Assembly: GCA_019414445.1 (NCBI GenBank)
Contig: DXMA01000005.1
Coordinates: 69,064 to 133,063, forward strand
Reading direction: 5' to 3'
Source: Collinsella sp.
GTDB lineage: Bacteria; Actinomycetota; Coriobacteriia; Coriobacteriales; Coriobacteriaceae
Length of the DNA stretch: 64,000 nt
The notes under the pieces are model-generated. The model was not told the origin of the DNA, did no database searches, and saw only the letters and a program-made list of their open reading frames with translations. Both the position numbers and the translations under genes were made by a program. This document shows, piece by piece, positions 45,802 to 54,245 of this stretch (position 1 is the first letter of the stretch; the number at the start of each line of letters is the position of its first letter).

Positions 45802-46718
45802 CCTTTGACCTGTACGACACCGTCGACTCGTTTATCGCCTACATCGCACGTGTCGAGGGTCTTTCTCCCAACACGGTGACGGCCTATGGCTCGCGGTTGG
45901 AGCGCTTTGCTGCCTGGTGCGAGCGCGAGGGCGTCGACGCTCGCGCCGCCGACGTGCGGACCGTTCGCTCCTATTTGGCCGAGTTGTCACGTGACCAGGT
46001 GGCGGCTCGAACCCTTGCGGCGCATCTGTCTGCCATTCGCTCGTTCTATCGGTGGATGGCTGCCGACGGGATTGTCGAGGGCGATGCGGTCTCGGCGATC
46101 GCATCGCCCAAGCTGCCGCGTGACCTGCCGGGCGTCCTTACGACCCAGCAGGTCGAGGCACTGCTCAAGACGCCCGATACCTCAACTCCCGCGGGACTGC
46201 GCGATGCGGCGATGCTCGAGCTGCTCTATGCCTCGGGTGCTCGTATCTCTGAGCTCGCAGCACTCAATGTGGAGTCCATCGCTTGGTCCGAACGCACGCT
46301 GCGCCTGTGGGGCAAGGGGAGCAAGGAACGTATCGTCCCTCTGTATCGTCGTGCGCTCGAGGCGACGCGTCTCTATATAGAGGAGGGCAGGCCGGAGTTG
46401 CTCGCTCGGGCAAAGCGCCGTGACCCCGCTACCGGGCCGCATCCGCTGCTTATATCGGCGCGCGGCAATCGCATGAGCGCTGCCATGCTCAGGAGGCGGT
46501 TCCATACGCTGGCGACGCTCGCCGGCATTCCGGCCGACATCGCCCCGCATGCGATGCGCCATACCTTTGCGACCGACTTGCTCGAGGGCGGTGCGGACCT
46601 GCGCTCGGTTCAAGAGCTGCTGGGTCATGCGAGCCTGTCCACGACGCAGATCTACACACATCTCACGCCCGATCGGCTTAAGCGGGCCGTGGCTCAAGCC
46701 CATCCCCGCGGCGAATAG
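45798..46718 (+). CDS. xerC: Tyrosine recombinase XerC/XerD, apparent ATA start
   Basis: Site-specific recombinase for chromosome dimer resolution. Catalytic residues all present: Arg in SGARISELAAL, Lys in GKGSKERIVPL, HAMRHTFATDLL (HxxR), GHASLSTTQIYTH (His and nucleophile Tyr). The N-terminal SAM-like domain begins upstream of the first normal start (GTG 45876): YDTVDSFIAYIARVEGLS is clearly homologous and in frame. The only start with a ribosome site is ATA at 45798, nine bases after GGAGG and overlapping the trmFO stop as ATAG. Length 306, normal for Xer. XerC or XerD cannot be told apart by eye. A sequencing error at the start is also possible. Confidence 0.8.
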   Translation: MAFDLYDTVDSFIAYIARVEGLSPNTVTAYGSRLERFAAWCEREGVDARAADVRTVRSYLAELSRDQVAARTLAAHLSAIRSFYRWMAADGIVEGDAVSAIASPKLPRDLPGVLTTQQVEALLKTPDTSTPAGLRDAAMLELLYASGARISELAALNVESIAWSERTLRLWGKGSKERIVPLYRRALEATRLYIEEGRPELLARAKRRDPATGPHPLLISARGNRMSAAMLRRRFHTLATLAGIPADIAPHAMRHTFATDLLEGGADLRSVQELLGHASLSTTQIYTHLTPDRLKRAVAQAHPRGE

Positions 46719-46767
46719 TGGCTGGGACGCCCTGCGCCGCACTCAGGTGTGTGATTTTGATTGCGGG

Positions 46768-46937
46768 TTGGCAGGAAGATGCATTCCTGCTATCATTCAT
46801 CGGGTTGCTTCACGGCAACAGGTTTTTATCACGCACGCGCGGCTACTTCATACCGTGGTGCCCGGGCTTTGGTAGCACATGTCCGGGTTGGTTTTGGAGG
46901 ATGACCCCGCGCGGAGGCAAACCACAGGAGGTTTAAC
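46768..46937 (+). promoter_or_regulatory. Promoter and leader of rpsB-tsf
   Basis: TTGGCA (46768-46773), 17-bp spacer and TATCAT (46791-46796). The leader is about 135 bases, long for a plain ribosome site, and ends in ACAGGAGGTTTAAC. CCCGGG-like and CCGGG segments at 46860-46890 could fold. S2 is known to regulate its own mRNA in other bacteria; here that is inference. Confidence 0.6.
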
Positions 46938-47666
46938 ATGGCTACCAAGATTAATATCCGCACCCTGCTCGAGGCCGGCTGCCACTTCGGCCACCAGACC
47001 CGTCGCTGGAACCCCAAGATGAAGCCGTTCATCTTCGGTGAGCGCAACGGCATCTACATCCTCGACCTCAAGCAGACCATCCTCGACGCCGACCAGGCCT
47101 ACACCTTCGTCAAGAACGTCGCCAAGGGTGGCAACGTGCTGTTCGTCGGCACCAAGAAGCAGGCTCAGGAGGCCGTCAAGAACGCTGCTGAGCGCGCCAA
47201 CATGCCTTACATCAACCAGCGTTGGCTCGGCGGTATGCTGACCAACTTCGTCACCATCCGCTCCCGCATCAACCGCATGGAGGAGCTCGAGGCCATGGTC
47301 GAGGACGGCCGTATGGCTGTTCTGCCCAAGAAGGAGCAGGCTGTACTCGGCAAGGAGCTCACCAAGCTCCAGACCAACCTCGGTGGCGCCCGCGACATGA
47401 AGGGTCTGCCCCAGGCCCTCTTCGTCATCGACACCAAGCGCGAGGAGAACGCCATCAAGGAGGCCCAGCGCCTGAACATCCCCGTCGTCGCCCTGATCGA
47501 CACCAACTCCGATCCCGACGAGGTCGAGTACGGCATCCCCTGCAACGATGACGCTATCTCCGCTGTCAGACTTATGTGCGAGCTCATAGCTGACGCCTGC
47601 CTCGCTGGCTCCGGCAAGGAGCAGGTCTCCGAGGCCGAGATGGCCGCTGAGCCCAAGGCCGAGTAA
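46938..47666 (+). CDS. rpsB: 30S ribosomal protein S2
   Basis: 242 residues. Begins [20 protein letters not shown] and includes [33 protein letters not shown] and [19 protein letters not shown], all family blocks. tsf follows after 45 bases, the universal order. Confidence 0.97.
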   Translation: MATKINIRTLLEAGCHFGHQTRRWNPKMKPFIFGERNGIYILDLKQTILDADQAYTFVKNVAKGGNVLFVGTKKQAQEAVKNAAERANMPYINQRWLGGMLTNFVTIRSRINRMEELEAMVEDGRMAVLPKKEQAVLGKELTKLQTNLGGARDMKGLPQALFVIDTKREENAIKEAQRLNIPVVALIDTNSDPDEVEYGIPCNDDAISAVRLMCELIADACLAGSGKEQVSEAEMAAEPKAE

Positions 47667-47711
47667 ATCAGTCTTAGTTAATTCTTTTTCATCTCTTTGA
47701 AAGGAACCACA

Positions 47712-48581
47712 ATGGCCCAGATTACCGCCGCTATGGTCAAGCAGCTCCGCGAGATGACCGACTCCCCGATGATGGAGTGCAAGAAGGCTCTCGTCGAGGC
47801 TGACGGCGACATGGACGCCGCTGTCGACGTTCTGCGCAAGAACGGCCTTGCCAAGGCTGCCAAGAAGGCTGGCCGTGAGACGAACGAGGGCGCTGTCGCC
47901 GCGTTCGTCTCCGAGGATGGCAAGACCGGCGCTCTGCTCGAGCTCTCCTGCGAGACCGACTTCGTTGGCTCCAACGCCAAGTTCACTGGCTTCGCTTCCA
48001 AGGTCGCTGAGGTTGTCGCTACCACCGAGCCTGCTGACGTCGACGCTCTGCTCGAGAAGCCGATGGGCGAGGAGACCGTTTCCTCCGAGCTCACCGAGAT
48101 GATTCACATCATGGGCGAGAACATGAAGATCTCCCGCTTCGCTGCCCGCAAGGCCGAGAACGGCGCGCTCGCTTCTTACATCCACATGGGTGGTAAGATC
48201 GGCGTCCTCGTCGAGTTCGCCTTCGGGAAGGCCGAGACCGCTCAGGCTGAGTCCTTCAAGACCTTCGCTCACGACGTTGCCCTTCAGGTTGCCGCCGTCG
48301 CACCGATCTGCGCTACCCGCGATCAGGTTCCGGCCGAGACCGTCGAGCACGAGAAGCAGATCTACATGGCCCAGGCTGCCGAGTCCGGCAAGCCCGAGGC
48401 TATCCAGGAGAAGATGGCTGTTGGCCGTCTGGAGAAGTTCTACAAGCAGTCCGTGCTCACCGAGCAGGAGTTCATCAAGGACAGCTCCCTCACCATCAAG
48501 AAGTACGCTGAGCAGGTCTCCAAGGAGCTCGGCGACACCATTACCGTCGTTGCCTTTGACCGTCTGGTCCGTGGCGAGTAA
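47712..48581 (+). CDS. tsf: Elongation factor Ts
   Basis: Nucleotide exchange factor for EF-Tu. N-terminal UBA domain (MAQITAAMVKQLREMTDSPM, then ECKKALVEADGDMDAAVD), core with LLELSCETDFVGSN. 289 residues. ATG 47712 has GAAAGGAA upstream; the five in-frame codons before it are rejected. Confidence 0.97.
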   Translation: MAQITAAMVKQLREMTDSPMMECKKALVEADGDMDAAVDVLRKNGLAKAAKKAGRETNEGAVAAFVSEDGKTGALLELSCETDFVGSNAKFTGFASKVAEVVATTEPADVDALLEKPMGEETVSSELTEMIHIMGENMKISRFAARKAENGALASYIHMGGKIGVLVEFAFGKAETAQAESFKTFAHDVALQVAAVAPICATRDQVPAETVEHEKQIYMAQAAESGKPEAIQEKMAVGRLEKFYKQSVLTEQEFIKDSSLTIKKYAEQVSKELGDTITVVAFDRLVRGE

Positions 48582-48605
48582 ATAAGCTCTTGTAGCTGGT
48601 AATGA

Positions 48606-48639
48606 GCAGGCTGTGGGTTTTACTCGCAGCCTGCTTTTT
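48606..48639 (+). terminator. Terminator after tsf
   Basis: Stem GCAGGCTG with CAGCCTGC, 13-base loop, then TTTTTC. It lies 25 bases after the tsf stop. Confidence 0.85.
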
Positions 48640-48698
48640 CATGGCTCCCCGTTAAGCCTTTGTTATCATATTGAGAGTCTAATTAAAGGAGGATCGCT

Positions 48699-49421
48699 TT
48701 GTCCGACATCCGATATAAACGCGTGCTTCTGAAGCTTTCTGGCGAAGCGCTGATGGGCGACGGCCACTACGGCATCGACCCCAAGGTTACCGATCATCTT
48801 GCCAAGCAGGTCAAAGAACTGCTCGCCGTTGGTCACGAGGTTGGCGTCGTTGTCGGCGGCGGCAACATTTTCCGTGGCATGGCCGGTGCTGCCGGTGGCA
48901 TGGAGCGCGCTCAGGCCGACTACATGGGCATGCTTGCGACCGTTATGAACGCGCTCGCCCTGCAGGATGCCTTCGAGCACAACGATGTTCCCTGCCGCGT
49001 GATGAGCGCTATCCAGATGAACGAGATCTGCGAGCCCTATATTCGCCGCCGCGCTATCAACCATCTGTCCAAGGGCAACGTTGTTATCTTTGCTGCCGGC
49101 TCGGGCAATCCGTACTTTACGACCGACACCGCTGCGGCCCTTCGCGCCTGCGAGATCGGTGCCGAGATTCTGATCAAGGCCACCAAGGTCGACGGCATCT
49201 ATGACAAGGATCCCGTCAAGTGCGCCGACGCCGTCCGCTTTGACAAGATCACCTACCATGAGGTGCTCGTCCGCGGCCTGCAGGTTATGGATTCCACGGC
49301 TACGGCTCTGTGCCAGGATAACCGTATGCCGATTTTGGTCCTCAACATCGATGGCGAGGACACCGTCAAGCGCGCGCTCGCGGGTGAGCCCGTCGGCACG
49401 CTCGTCTATCAGGAGGATTAA
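48699..49421 (+). CDS. pyrH: UMP kinase
   Basis: Phosphorylates UMP to UDP. 240 residues of the amino-acid kinase fold: [23 protein letters not shown], and [12 protein letters not shown] near the C terminus. TTG start with AAAGGAGG six bases upstream. A TATCAT box at 48664-48669 is a possible -10. First gene of a block running to proS. Confidence 0.95.
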   Translation: MSDIRYKRVLLKLSGEALMGDGHYGIDPKVTDHLAKQVKELLAVGHEVGVVVGGGNIFRGMAGAAGGMERAQADYMGMLATVMNALALQDAFEHNDVPCRVMSAIQMNEICEPYIRRRAINHLSKGNVVIFAAGSGNPYFTTDTAAALRACEIGAEILIKATKVDGIYDKDPVKCADAVRFDKITYHEVLVRGLQVMDSTATALCQDNRMPILVLNIDGEDTVKRALAGEPVGTLVYQED

Positions 49422-49423
49422 GC

Positions 49424-49960
49424 ATGGCAGAGAACATCACCGCCCACATGGACAAGTCGCTCGAGTCCCTCAAGCATAATTTCTCCAAGGTCCGTACCGG
49501 TCGCGCTAACGCCAACATTCTGTCCGACATCACCGTCGATTATTACGGTGTTCCCACGCCGGTCACGCAGGTTGCCGCCGTTAAGACCCCCGAGGCCCAC
49601 ATGCTGCTCATCGAGCCGTGGGACAAGGCGCTTATCAACGCCATCGTCAAGGCCATCGGCGCTTCCGACCTGGGTATTACCCCCAACTCCGATGGCACCG
49701 TCGTTCGTCTGCCGTTCCCGGCTCCCACCGAGGAGCGCCGTCGCGAGCTCGTCAAGGAGTGCCGCGAGTACGCCGAGCAGGCCAAGGTGTCTATCCGTAA
49801 CATCCGACGCGACTTCAACAACAAGCTCGAGCGCGATGAGGAACTCACCGAGGACGATGTCCGTCGCGAGCAGGCCAAGGTCCAGAAGCACACCGATGAG
49901 TATGTCGCTAAGGTCGAGGAGCTTCTGAAGGAAAAAGAAGCCGAGGTCATGGAGATCTAA
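49424..49960 (+). CDS. frr: Ribosome recycling factor
   Basis: Splits post-termination ribosomes with EF-G. 178 residues, slightly short of the usual ~185. Helical domain features: SLKHNFSKVRTGRANANIL, VDYYGVPTPVTQVA, and the C-terminal helix KEKEAEVMEI. Starts two bases after pyrH. Confidence 0.96.
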   Translation: MAENITAHMDKSLESLKHNFSKVRTGRANANILSDITVDYYGVPTPVTQVAAVKTPEAHMLLIEPWDKALINAIVKAIGASDLGITPNSDGTVVRLPFPAPTEERRRELVKECREYAEQAKVSIRNIRRDFNNKLERDEELTEDDVRREQAKVQKHTDEYVAKVEELLKEKEAEVMEI

Positions 49961-49961
49961 G

Positions 49962-50756
49962 GTGCAATACGACGAGCATAAACTGGTCGAGTACTTTGCC
50001 GACGCCCCTGCGGGCGTCGGTTTTTCCGACCTTGACCTCAATAACATTCCGCACCATATCTCGTGCATCATGGACGGCAACGGTCGTTGGGCCACGTCGC
50101 GCGGTCTTGCACGCACTGAGGGCCACAAGGCGGGTATCGTCTCCCTTCGCGAGATCATTACTGCCTGCGTGCGTCTGGCCGTCGACGTGCTTTCTGCCTA
50201 TGCGTTTTCTACCGAAAACTGGAACCGCCCGCAGCATGAGGTCAACGTCTTGATGCATCTGTTTGCCAAGACGTTTATCGACGAGCTTCCGCTTCTGAAG
50301 CGCGAAAACGTGCGCGTCGTCTTTTTGGGTGACATTTCCGCGCTGCCCAAGAAGACCCGCGACGTTTTTGAACGCGGTCTTGCCGAGTGCGCCAATCACA
50401 CCGGCATGACGCTGGCGCTTGCCGTCAACTACGGCGCGCGTGCCGAGATTACCCGCGCTGTCCGTCAGATCGCACTCGACGCTGCCGCCGGTAAGATCGA
50501 TCCTGGCGCAATTGATGACGACATGGTGGCTTCCCACCTCTATACCGCCGGCCTTCCCGATCCTGAGCTTGTGATTCGCACTTCTGGTGAGCTGCGCCTT
50601 TCGAACTATCTGCTGTGGCAGGTGGCTTATTCCGAATTCTACGTCACCGATACCTATTGGCCCGACTTTGATCGTTGGGGCCTTGTCGACGCCATTTTGG
50701 CCTATCAGGGCCGTGACCGTAGGTTTGGTGGTCTGAGCAAGACCGAGGAGGCTTAA
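49962..50756 (+). CDS. uppS: Isoprenyl transferase (undecaprenyl diphosphate synthase)
   Basis: Makes the C55 lipid carrier for cell wall synthesis. Catalytic motif HHISCIMDGNGRWATSRG (Asp in MDGNGRW), then STENWNRP and LVIRTSGELRLSNYLLWQ. 264 residues with a ~30-residue N-terminal extension. GTG start, one base after frr. Confidence 0.95.
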   Translation: MQYDEHKLVEYFADAPAGVGFSDLDLNNIPHHISCIMDGNGRWATSRGLARTEGHKAGIVSLREIITACVRLAVDVLSAYAFSTENWNRPQHEVNVLMHLFAKTFIDELPLLKRENVRVVFLGDISALPKKTRDVFERGLAECANHTGMTLALAVNYGARAEITRAVRQIALDAAAGKIDPGAIDDDMVASHLYTAGLPDPELVIRTSGELRLSNYLLWQVAYSEFYVTDTYWPDFDRWGLVDAILAYQGRDRRFGGLSKTEEA

Positions 50757-50758
50757 TC

Positions 50759-51658
50759 GTGTCCGATCGTCCCAAGGCAACTGCTCCCAAGACCTCTGAG
50801 CGCAAGGCTGCCGCTGCGGGAGCGCCTGCAGCAAAGAATGGCACCGGTTCGTGGCTTGCGGGCTTTATTACCCGTGCCGCCGCCGGTATCGTCTACGCCG
50901 TCGTCTTTATCCTGTGCCTGGTTTTGGGTATCGTGCCCACGGCCATCTTTGTTTCTGTTATGAGCGGTCTGTGCTGCTATGAGTTTTTCCGTATGACAAG
51001 GCTCGATGGCAAGATGGCTAACGAGCTCATGGGTATCGCTGCCGCCGTACTCTTTCCGCTGTCGGCGTTGGGCGATTCGATGTTGCTGAATGCCCTGCTT
51101 TTTGCCCTGATGCTCGCTGTGGGCATTTGGTATGTCTGGTCGCCGCGTACCCGCATCTCCGATGTGGCCGTGACGCTCATGGGTCCCATCTACACTGGCT
51201 TTATGCTGTCGGCTATCGTGTTGCTGCGCGATGCCGTGCCCGGTTTTGCCGGCGCCCTGCTTTCGGTGGGCGTTTGCGCGTCCCTTTGGGTCTCCGATTC
51301 GTTTGCCTACATCGTGGGAAGCCGTATCGGCAAGCACAAGATGGTCCCCAAGATCTCTCCCAAAAAGAGCTGGGAGGGGTTTGTCGGTGGCATCCTGGGC
51401 TCGGTTTTGATTTGGCTCATCCTGTGGGCGACGCACTTCTACAAGCTCAGCCTGCCCTATGCGCTGCTGTGCGGCGTGGTCGTGTCCGTCCTAGGCGTTA
51501 TCGGCGACCTTATCGAGTCACGCATCAAGCGCGGTGTGGGCGTCAAGGATTCCGGCAACCTTATCCCGGGCCATGGCGGCATGCTCGACCGTAGCGACTC
51601 GCTTATCTTCGGCTGCATCACCGCGCAGCTGTTGCTGATGATCGGAGGTGTGCTGTAA
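50759..51658 (+). CDS. cdsA: Phosphatidate cytidylyltransferase
   Basis: Makes CDP-diacylglycerol for phospholipid synthesis. 299 residues with about eight membrane segments; a hydrophilic ~35-residue Lys/Ala-rich N terminus. The signature DLIESRIKRGVGVKDSGNL and PGHGGMLDRSDSL are present near the C terminus. GTG start with GAGGAGG. Confidence 0.94.
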   Translation: MSDRPKATAPKTSERKAAAAGAPAAKNGTGSWLAGFITRAAAGIVYAVVFILCLVLGIVPTAIFVSVMSGLCCYEFFRMTRLDGKMANELMGIAAAVLFPLSALGDSMLLNALLFALMLAVGIWYVWSPRTRISDVAVTLMGPIYTGFMLSAIVLLRDAVPGFAGALLSVGVCASLWVSDSFAYIVGSRIGKHKMVPKISPKKSWEGFVGGILGSVLIWLILWATHFYKLSLPYALLCGVVVSVLGVIGDLIESRIKRGVGVKDSGNLIPGHGGMLDRSDSLIFGCITAQLLLMIGGVL

Positions 51659-52845
51659 TGTCCTTCCAGACGACGTATGGCCCCGATGGACGCCTTCGCG
51701 TTGCCATCCTGGGTTGTACGGGCTCTATCGGCACCCAGGCGCTCGATGTGTGCCGCCAGCATGCCGATCGCCTGCAGGTGACGGCGCTGTCCGTTAACTC
51801 CAGTACCTCCGAGCTCGTTGCCGCTGCCCGCGAGTTCTCGGTTCCGGCGGTTGCCGTGGCCGATGTCGATCATGGCGATGACGCCGTGCTGCAGGAGTTG
51901 CCCGAGGGAACGAAGCTCGGCGTTGGCGCGCAGGCGGTTTGCGAGCTCGCGCATCGCGACGATGTCGACTGCGTGCTTGTCGCTATTGTGGGCGCCGCCG
52001 GTCTCGAGGCGAGCCATGCGGCCTTGACCTCGAATAAGCGCCTTGCCCTTGCCAACAAGGAGTCCCTCGTCGTCGGTGGCGACTTGCTTATGCCGTTGGC
52101 ACAACCGGGCCAGCTTATTCCGGTCGACTCTGAGCATTCCGCCATCTACCAGTGCTATCTGGGGGAGAACCCGCGCGAGGCCCACTGCATTTGGCTCACC
52201 TGCTCGGGCGGTCCGTTCTTTGGCCGCACGCGCGACGAGCTCGATCGCGTGACGCGTGCCGATGCCCTCGCGCATCCCACGTGGGCCATGGGTGCCAAGA
52301 TTACCATTGACTCCGCCACCCTCATGAACAAGGGCCTGGAGCGCATTGAGGCCATGCATCTGTTTAACTGCGACCTCGATTTCATTAACGTGGTCGTGCA
52401 GCGTCAGTCCAAGATTCACTCTATGGTCGAGTTCGCCGACGGCTCCGTGATGGCGCATCTCGGTGCATCCGACATGCGTATTCCCATCCAGTTCGCGTTC
52501 TCGTATCCCGAGCGTTGGGATACTCCGGCGCCTCGTATCGATTTCCGCGAGCTGGGGCAGCTCACGTTTGATGCTGCCGACATGGATACCTTCCGCTGTC
52601 TGGCACTGGCCGAGCGTGCCGGCAAGACGGGTGGCACCATGCCGTGCGTGCTCAATGCCGCCAACGAGGTCGCCGTCGATGCCTTCCTGCACGATGGCTG
52701 CAGCTTTACCGATATCGATCGCATTGTGGAATCCTGCATGGACGCCCACGATATGCAGGTGGTCGATTCGTTTGAGCAGCTTCGCGACACCGATGCCTGG
52801 GCGCGTGAAAAGGCTGCGCAGGTGCTCGCCGCAACCCGTTCCTAA
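51658..52845 (+). CDS. dxr: 1-deoxy-D-xylulose 5-phosphate reductoisomerase
   Basis: Second step of the MEP isoprenoid pathway. 395 residues. NADPH site ILGCTGSIGTQALDV, then LANKESLVVGGDLL, VDSEHSAIYQCY, CSGGPFF, MGAKITIDSATLMNKGLE (metal- and substrate-binding), and CVLNAANEVAVDAFL. ATG overlaps the cdsA stop (TAATG). Feeds uppS, with ispG two genes downstream. Confidence 0.96.
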   Translation: MSFQTTYGPDGRLRVAILGCTGSIGTQALDVCRQHADRLQVTALSVNSSTSELVAAAREFSVPAVAVADVDHGDDAVLQELPEGTKLGVGAQAVCELAHRDDVDCVLVAIVGAAGLEASHAALTSNKRLALANKESLVVGGDLLMPLAQPGQLIPVDSEHSAIYQCYLGENPREAHCIWLTCSGGPFFGRTRDELDRVTRADALAHPTWAMGAKITIDSATLMNKGLERIEAMHLFNCDLDFINVVVQRQSKIHSMVEFADGSVMAHLGASDMRIPIQFAFSYPERWDTPAPRIDFRELGQLTFDAADMDTFRCLALAERAGKTGGTMPCVLNAANEVAVDAFLHDGCSFTDIDRIVESCMDAHDMQVVDSFEQLRDTDAWAREKAAQVLAATRS

Positions 52846-52870
52846 CCCATAAGGATTGCTTTTTCGTTTT

Positions 52871-54232
52871 ATGGATATTGTTCTGAGCGTTCTCTCATCG
52901 GTCTTTTGGGGCCTGCTGATGCTTTCCGTACTCGTGTTTTTGCACGAGGGCGGCCACTTTTTGGCGGCGCGTGCCTGCGGCGTCCGTGTGACCGAGTTCT
53001 TTTTGGGTCTGCCGTGCCGCTTTGACATCCATTACACGTCGCGTCGCATTGGAACCAAGTTTGGCGTGACCCCGCTGCTGCTGGGTGGCTACGCTGCCAT
53101 CTGCGGTATGGATCCGACCGACGTCTCGTGTGCCGATCGCGTGCTCGCGGCCATCTATCGCCACGGCCGGGTGACGGTGGCCGATCTTGCCGTCGAGCTC
53201 GAGCTGTCCGAGGAGGATGTGCTCGAGGCCTGTGCTTTGCTGCTGGGCTGGGGCTCTATCGCTCCTTGGTATGAAGAAGGGGAAAAGCCTTCGCCCAGCT
53301 ACTATCCCACCAAGTACCAGACTCTGCCGCGTGACGCGGCGGGTTATACCACCTTTGACGGCCGTCGGTTCGATCGCGGGCATGCGACTGCCGAGGGCGA
53401 TGTATGGGAACTGCCGTGCGACGAGGCCGAATTCCTTGCGCGCGAGCGCTCGCACACCTATTTGGGCCAGGGCTTTGTCAAGCGTGCCTTTATGCTGCTT
53501 GCGGGCATTATCGTCAATATCCTGACGGGTTTTTTGCTCCTTATGAGCATCTATTCCATCGCAGGTGTCACCGTGCCGGTGGATACCAATGTGATTGGCC
53601 AGGTTGACGAAGGCTCGATTGCCGCCTCGGCGGGAATCGAGGGCGGCGACGCGATTCTTTCGGTCGACGGAGTATCGTGCTCTACCTGGATGGACGTTTA
53701 CGATGCCATCGGCAAGGCTGCCGGTAAGGACGATATCGCCATTGAGTACGAGCGTGACGGCAAGCAGCATTCGACCACGGTTGCGCTCAAAGAGGACGAT
53801 CGCCTAGGTGTGTATGCCTCTACGCAGGTGGTCCGTTTAGACCCCATCACGTCGGCTCGCCTGTCGTTCTCCTATGTTGTGCAGACAGCGGAGGGCGTGA
53901 TGCGACTGCTCCAGCCGCAGCATACGATGGAGATTCTCGATCAGTCCTCTTCGATCGTGGGTATTAGCGTTATGTCCTCACAGGCTGCTGCTGCCGGCCC
54001 TGCCACGTTCCTTTCGTTTGCCGCCCTCATTTCATTCTCGCTTGGCTTTATGAACCTGCTGCCCATCCCGCCACTCGATGGCGGCAAGCTAGTCATCGAG
54101 ATCATTCAGAAGATTGCGGGCCGCGAGCTTCCGCTCAAGGTCCAGACGATTGTGAGCTATGTGGGCATCGCGCTCTTTGCGCTGCTGTTTGTCTATATGC
54201 TTCGTTCCGACATCCTTCGATTTATTTTGTAG
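52871..54232 (+). CDS. rseP: RseP-family site-2 metalloprotease with inserted winged-helix-like domain
   Basis: Intramembrane zinc protease. With the ATG at 52871 it has 453 residues. Zinc motif HEGGH at 25-29 in the first membrane segment, LLGGY near 71, a PDZ domain at about 240-315, and NLLPIPPLDGG (third zinc ligand) at 395-405. Between LLGGY and the membrane segment FVKRAFMLLAGIIVNIL (202-218), where relatives have about 30-40 residues, there are ~120. Residues 88-130 (RVLAAIYRHGRVTVADLAVE, then LELSEEDVLEACALLLGWG) look like a helix-turn-helix or winged helix. TTG 52856 is an alternative start. Confidence 0.88.
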   Translation: MDIVLSVLSSVFWGLLMLSVLVFLHEGGHFLAARACGVRVTEFFLGLPCRFDIHYTSRRIGTKFGVTPLLLGGYAAICGMDPTDVSCADRVLAAIYRHGRVTVADLAVELELSEEDVLEACALLLGWGSIAPWYEEGEKPSPSYYPTKYQTLPRDAAGYTTFDGRRFDRGHATAEGDVWELPCDEAEFLARERSHTYLGQGFVKRAFMLLAGIIVNILTGFLLLMSIYSIAGVTVPVDTNVIGQVDEGSIAASAGIEGGDAILSVDGVSCSTWMDVYDAIGKAAGKDDIAIEYERDGKQHSTTVALKEDDRLGVYASTQVVRLDPITSARLSFSYVVQTAEGVMRLLQPQHTMEILDQSSSIVGISVMSSQAAAAGPATFLSFAALISFSLGFMNLLPIPPLDGGKLVIEIIQKIAGRELPLKVQTIVSYVGIALFALLFVYMLRSDILRFIL

Positions 54233-54245
54233 GGGAGTGTTTGGA

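Noticed and set aside
45876..46718. GTG 45876 as start of the Xer recombinase
   Set aside because: It would remove the first helix of the SAM-like domain, which is clearly present in frame upstream. No ribosome site precedes the GTG.
46848..48350. Minus-strand open frame of 500 codons opposite rpsB and tsf
   Set aside because: Product is a Leu/Gly/Asp-rich mirror of ribosomal genes.
51457..53028. Minus-strand open frame of 523 codons opposite cdsA, dxr and rseP
   Set aside because: Spans three plus-strand genes; no recognisable domain.
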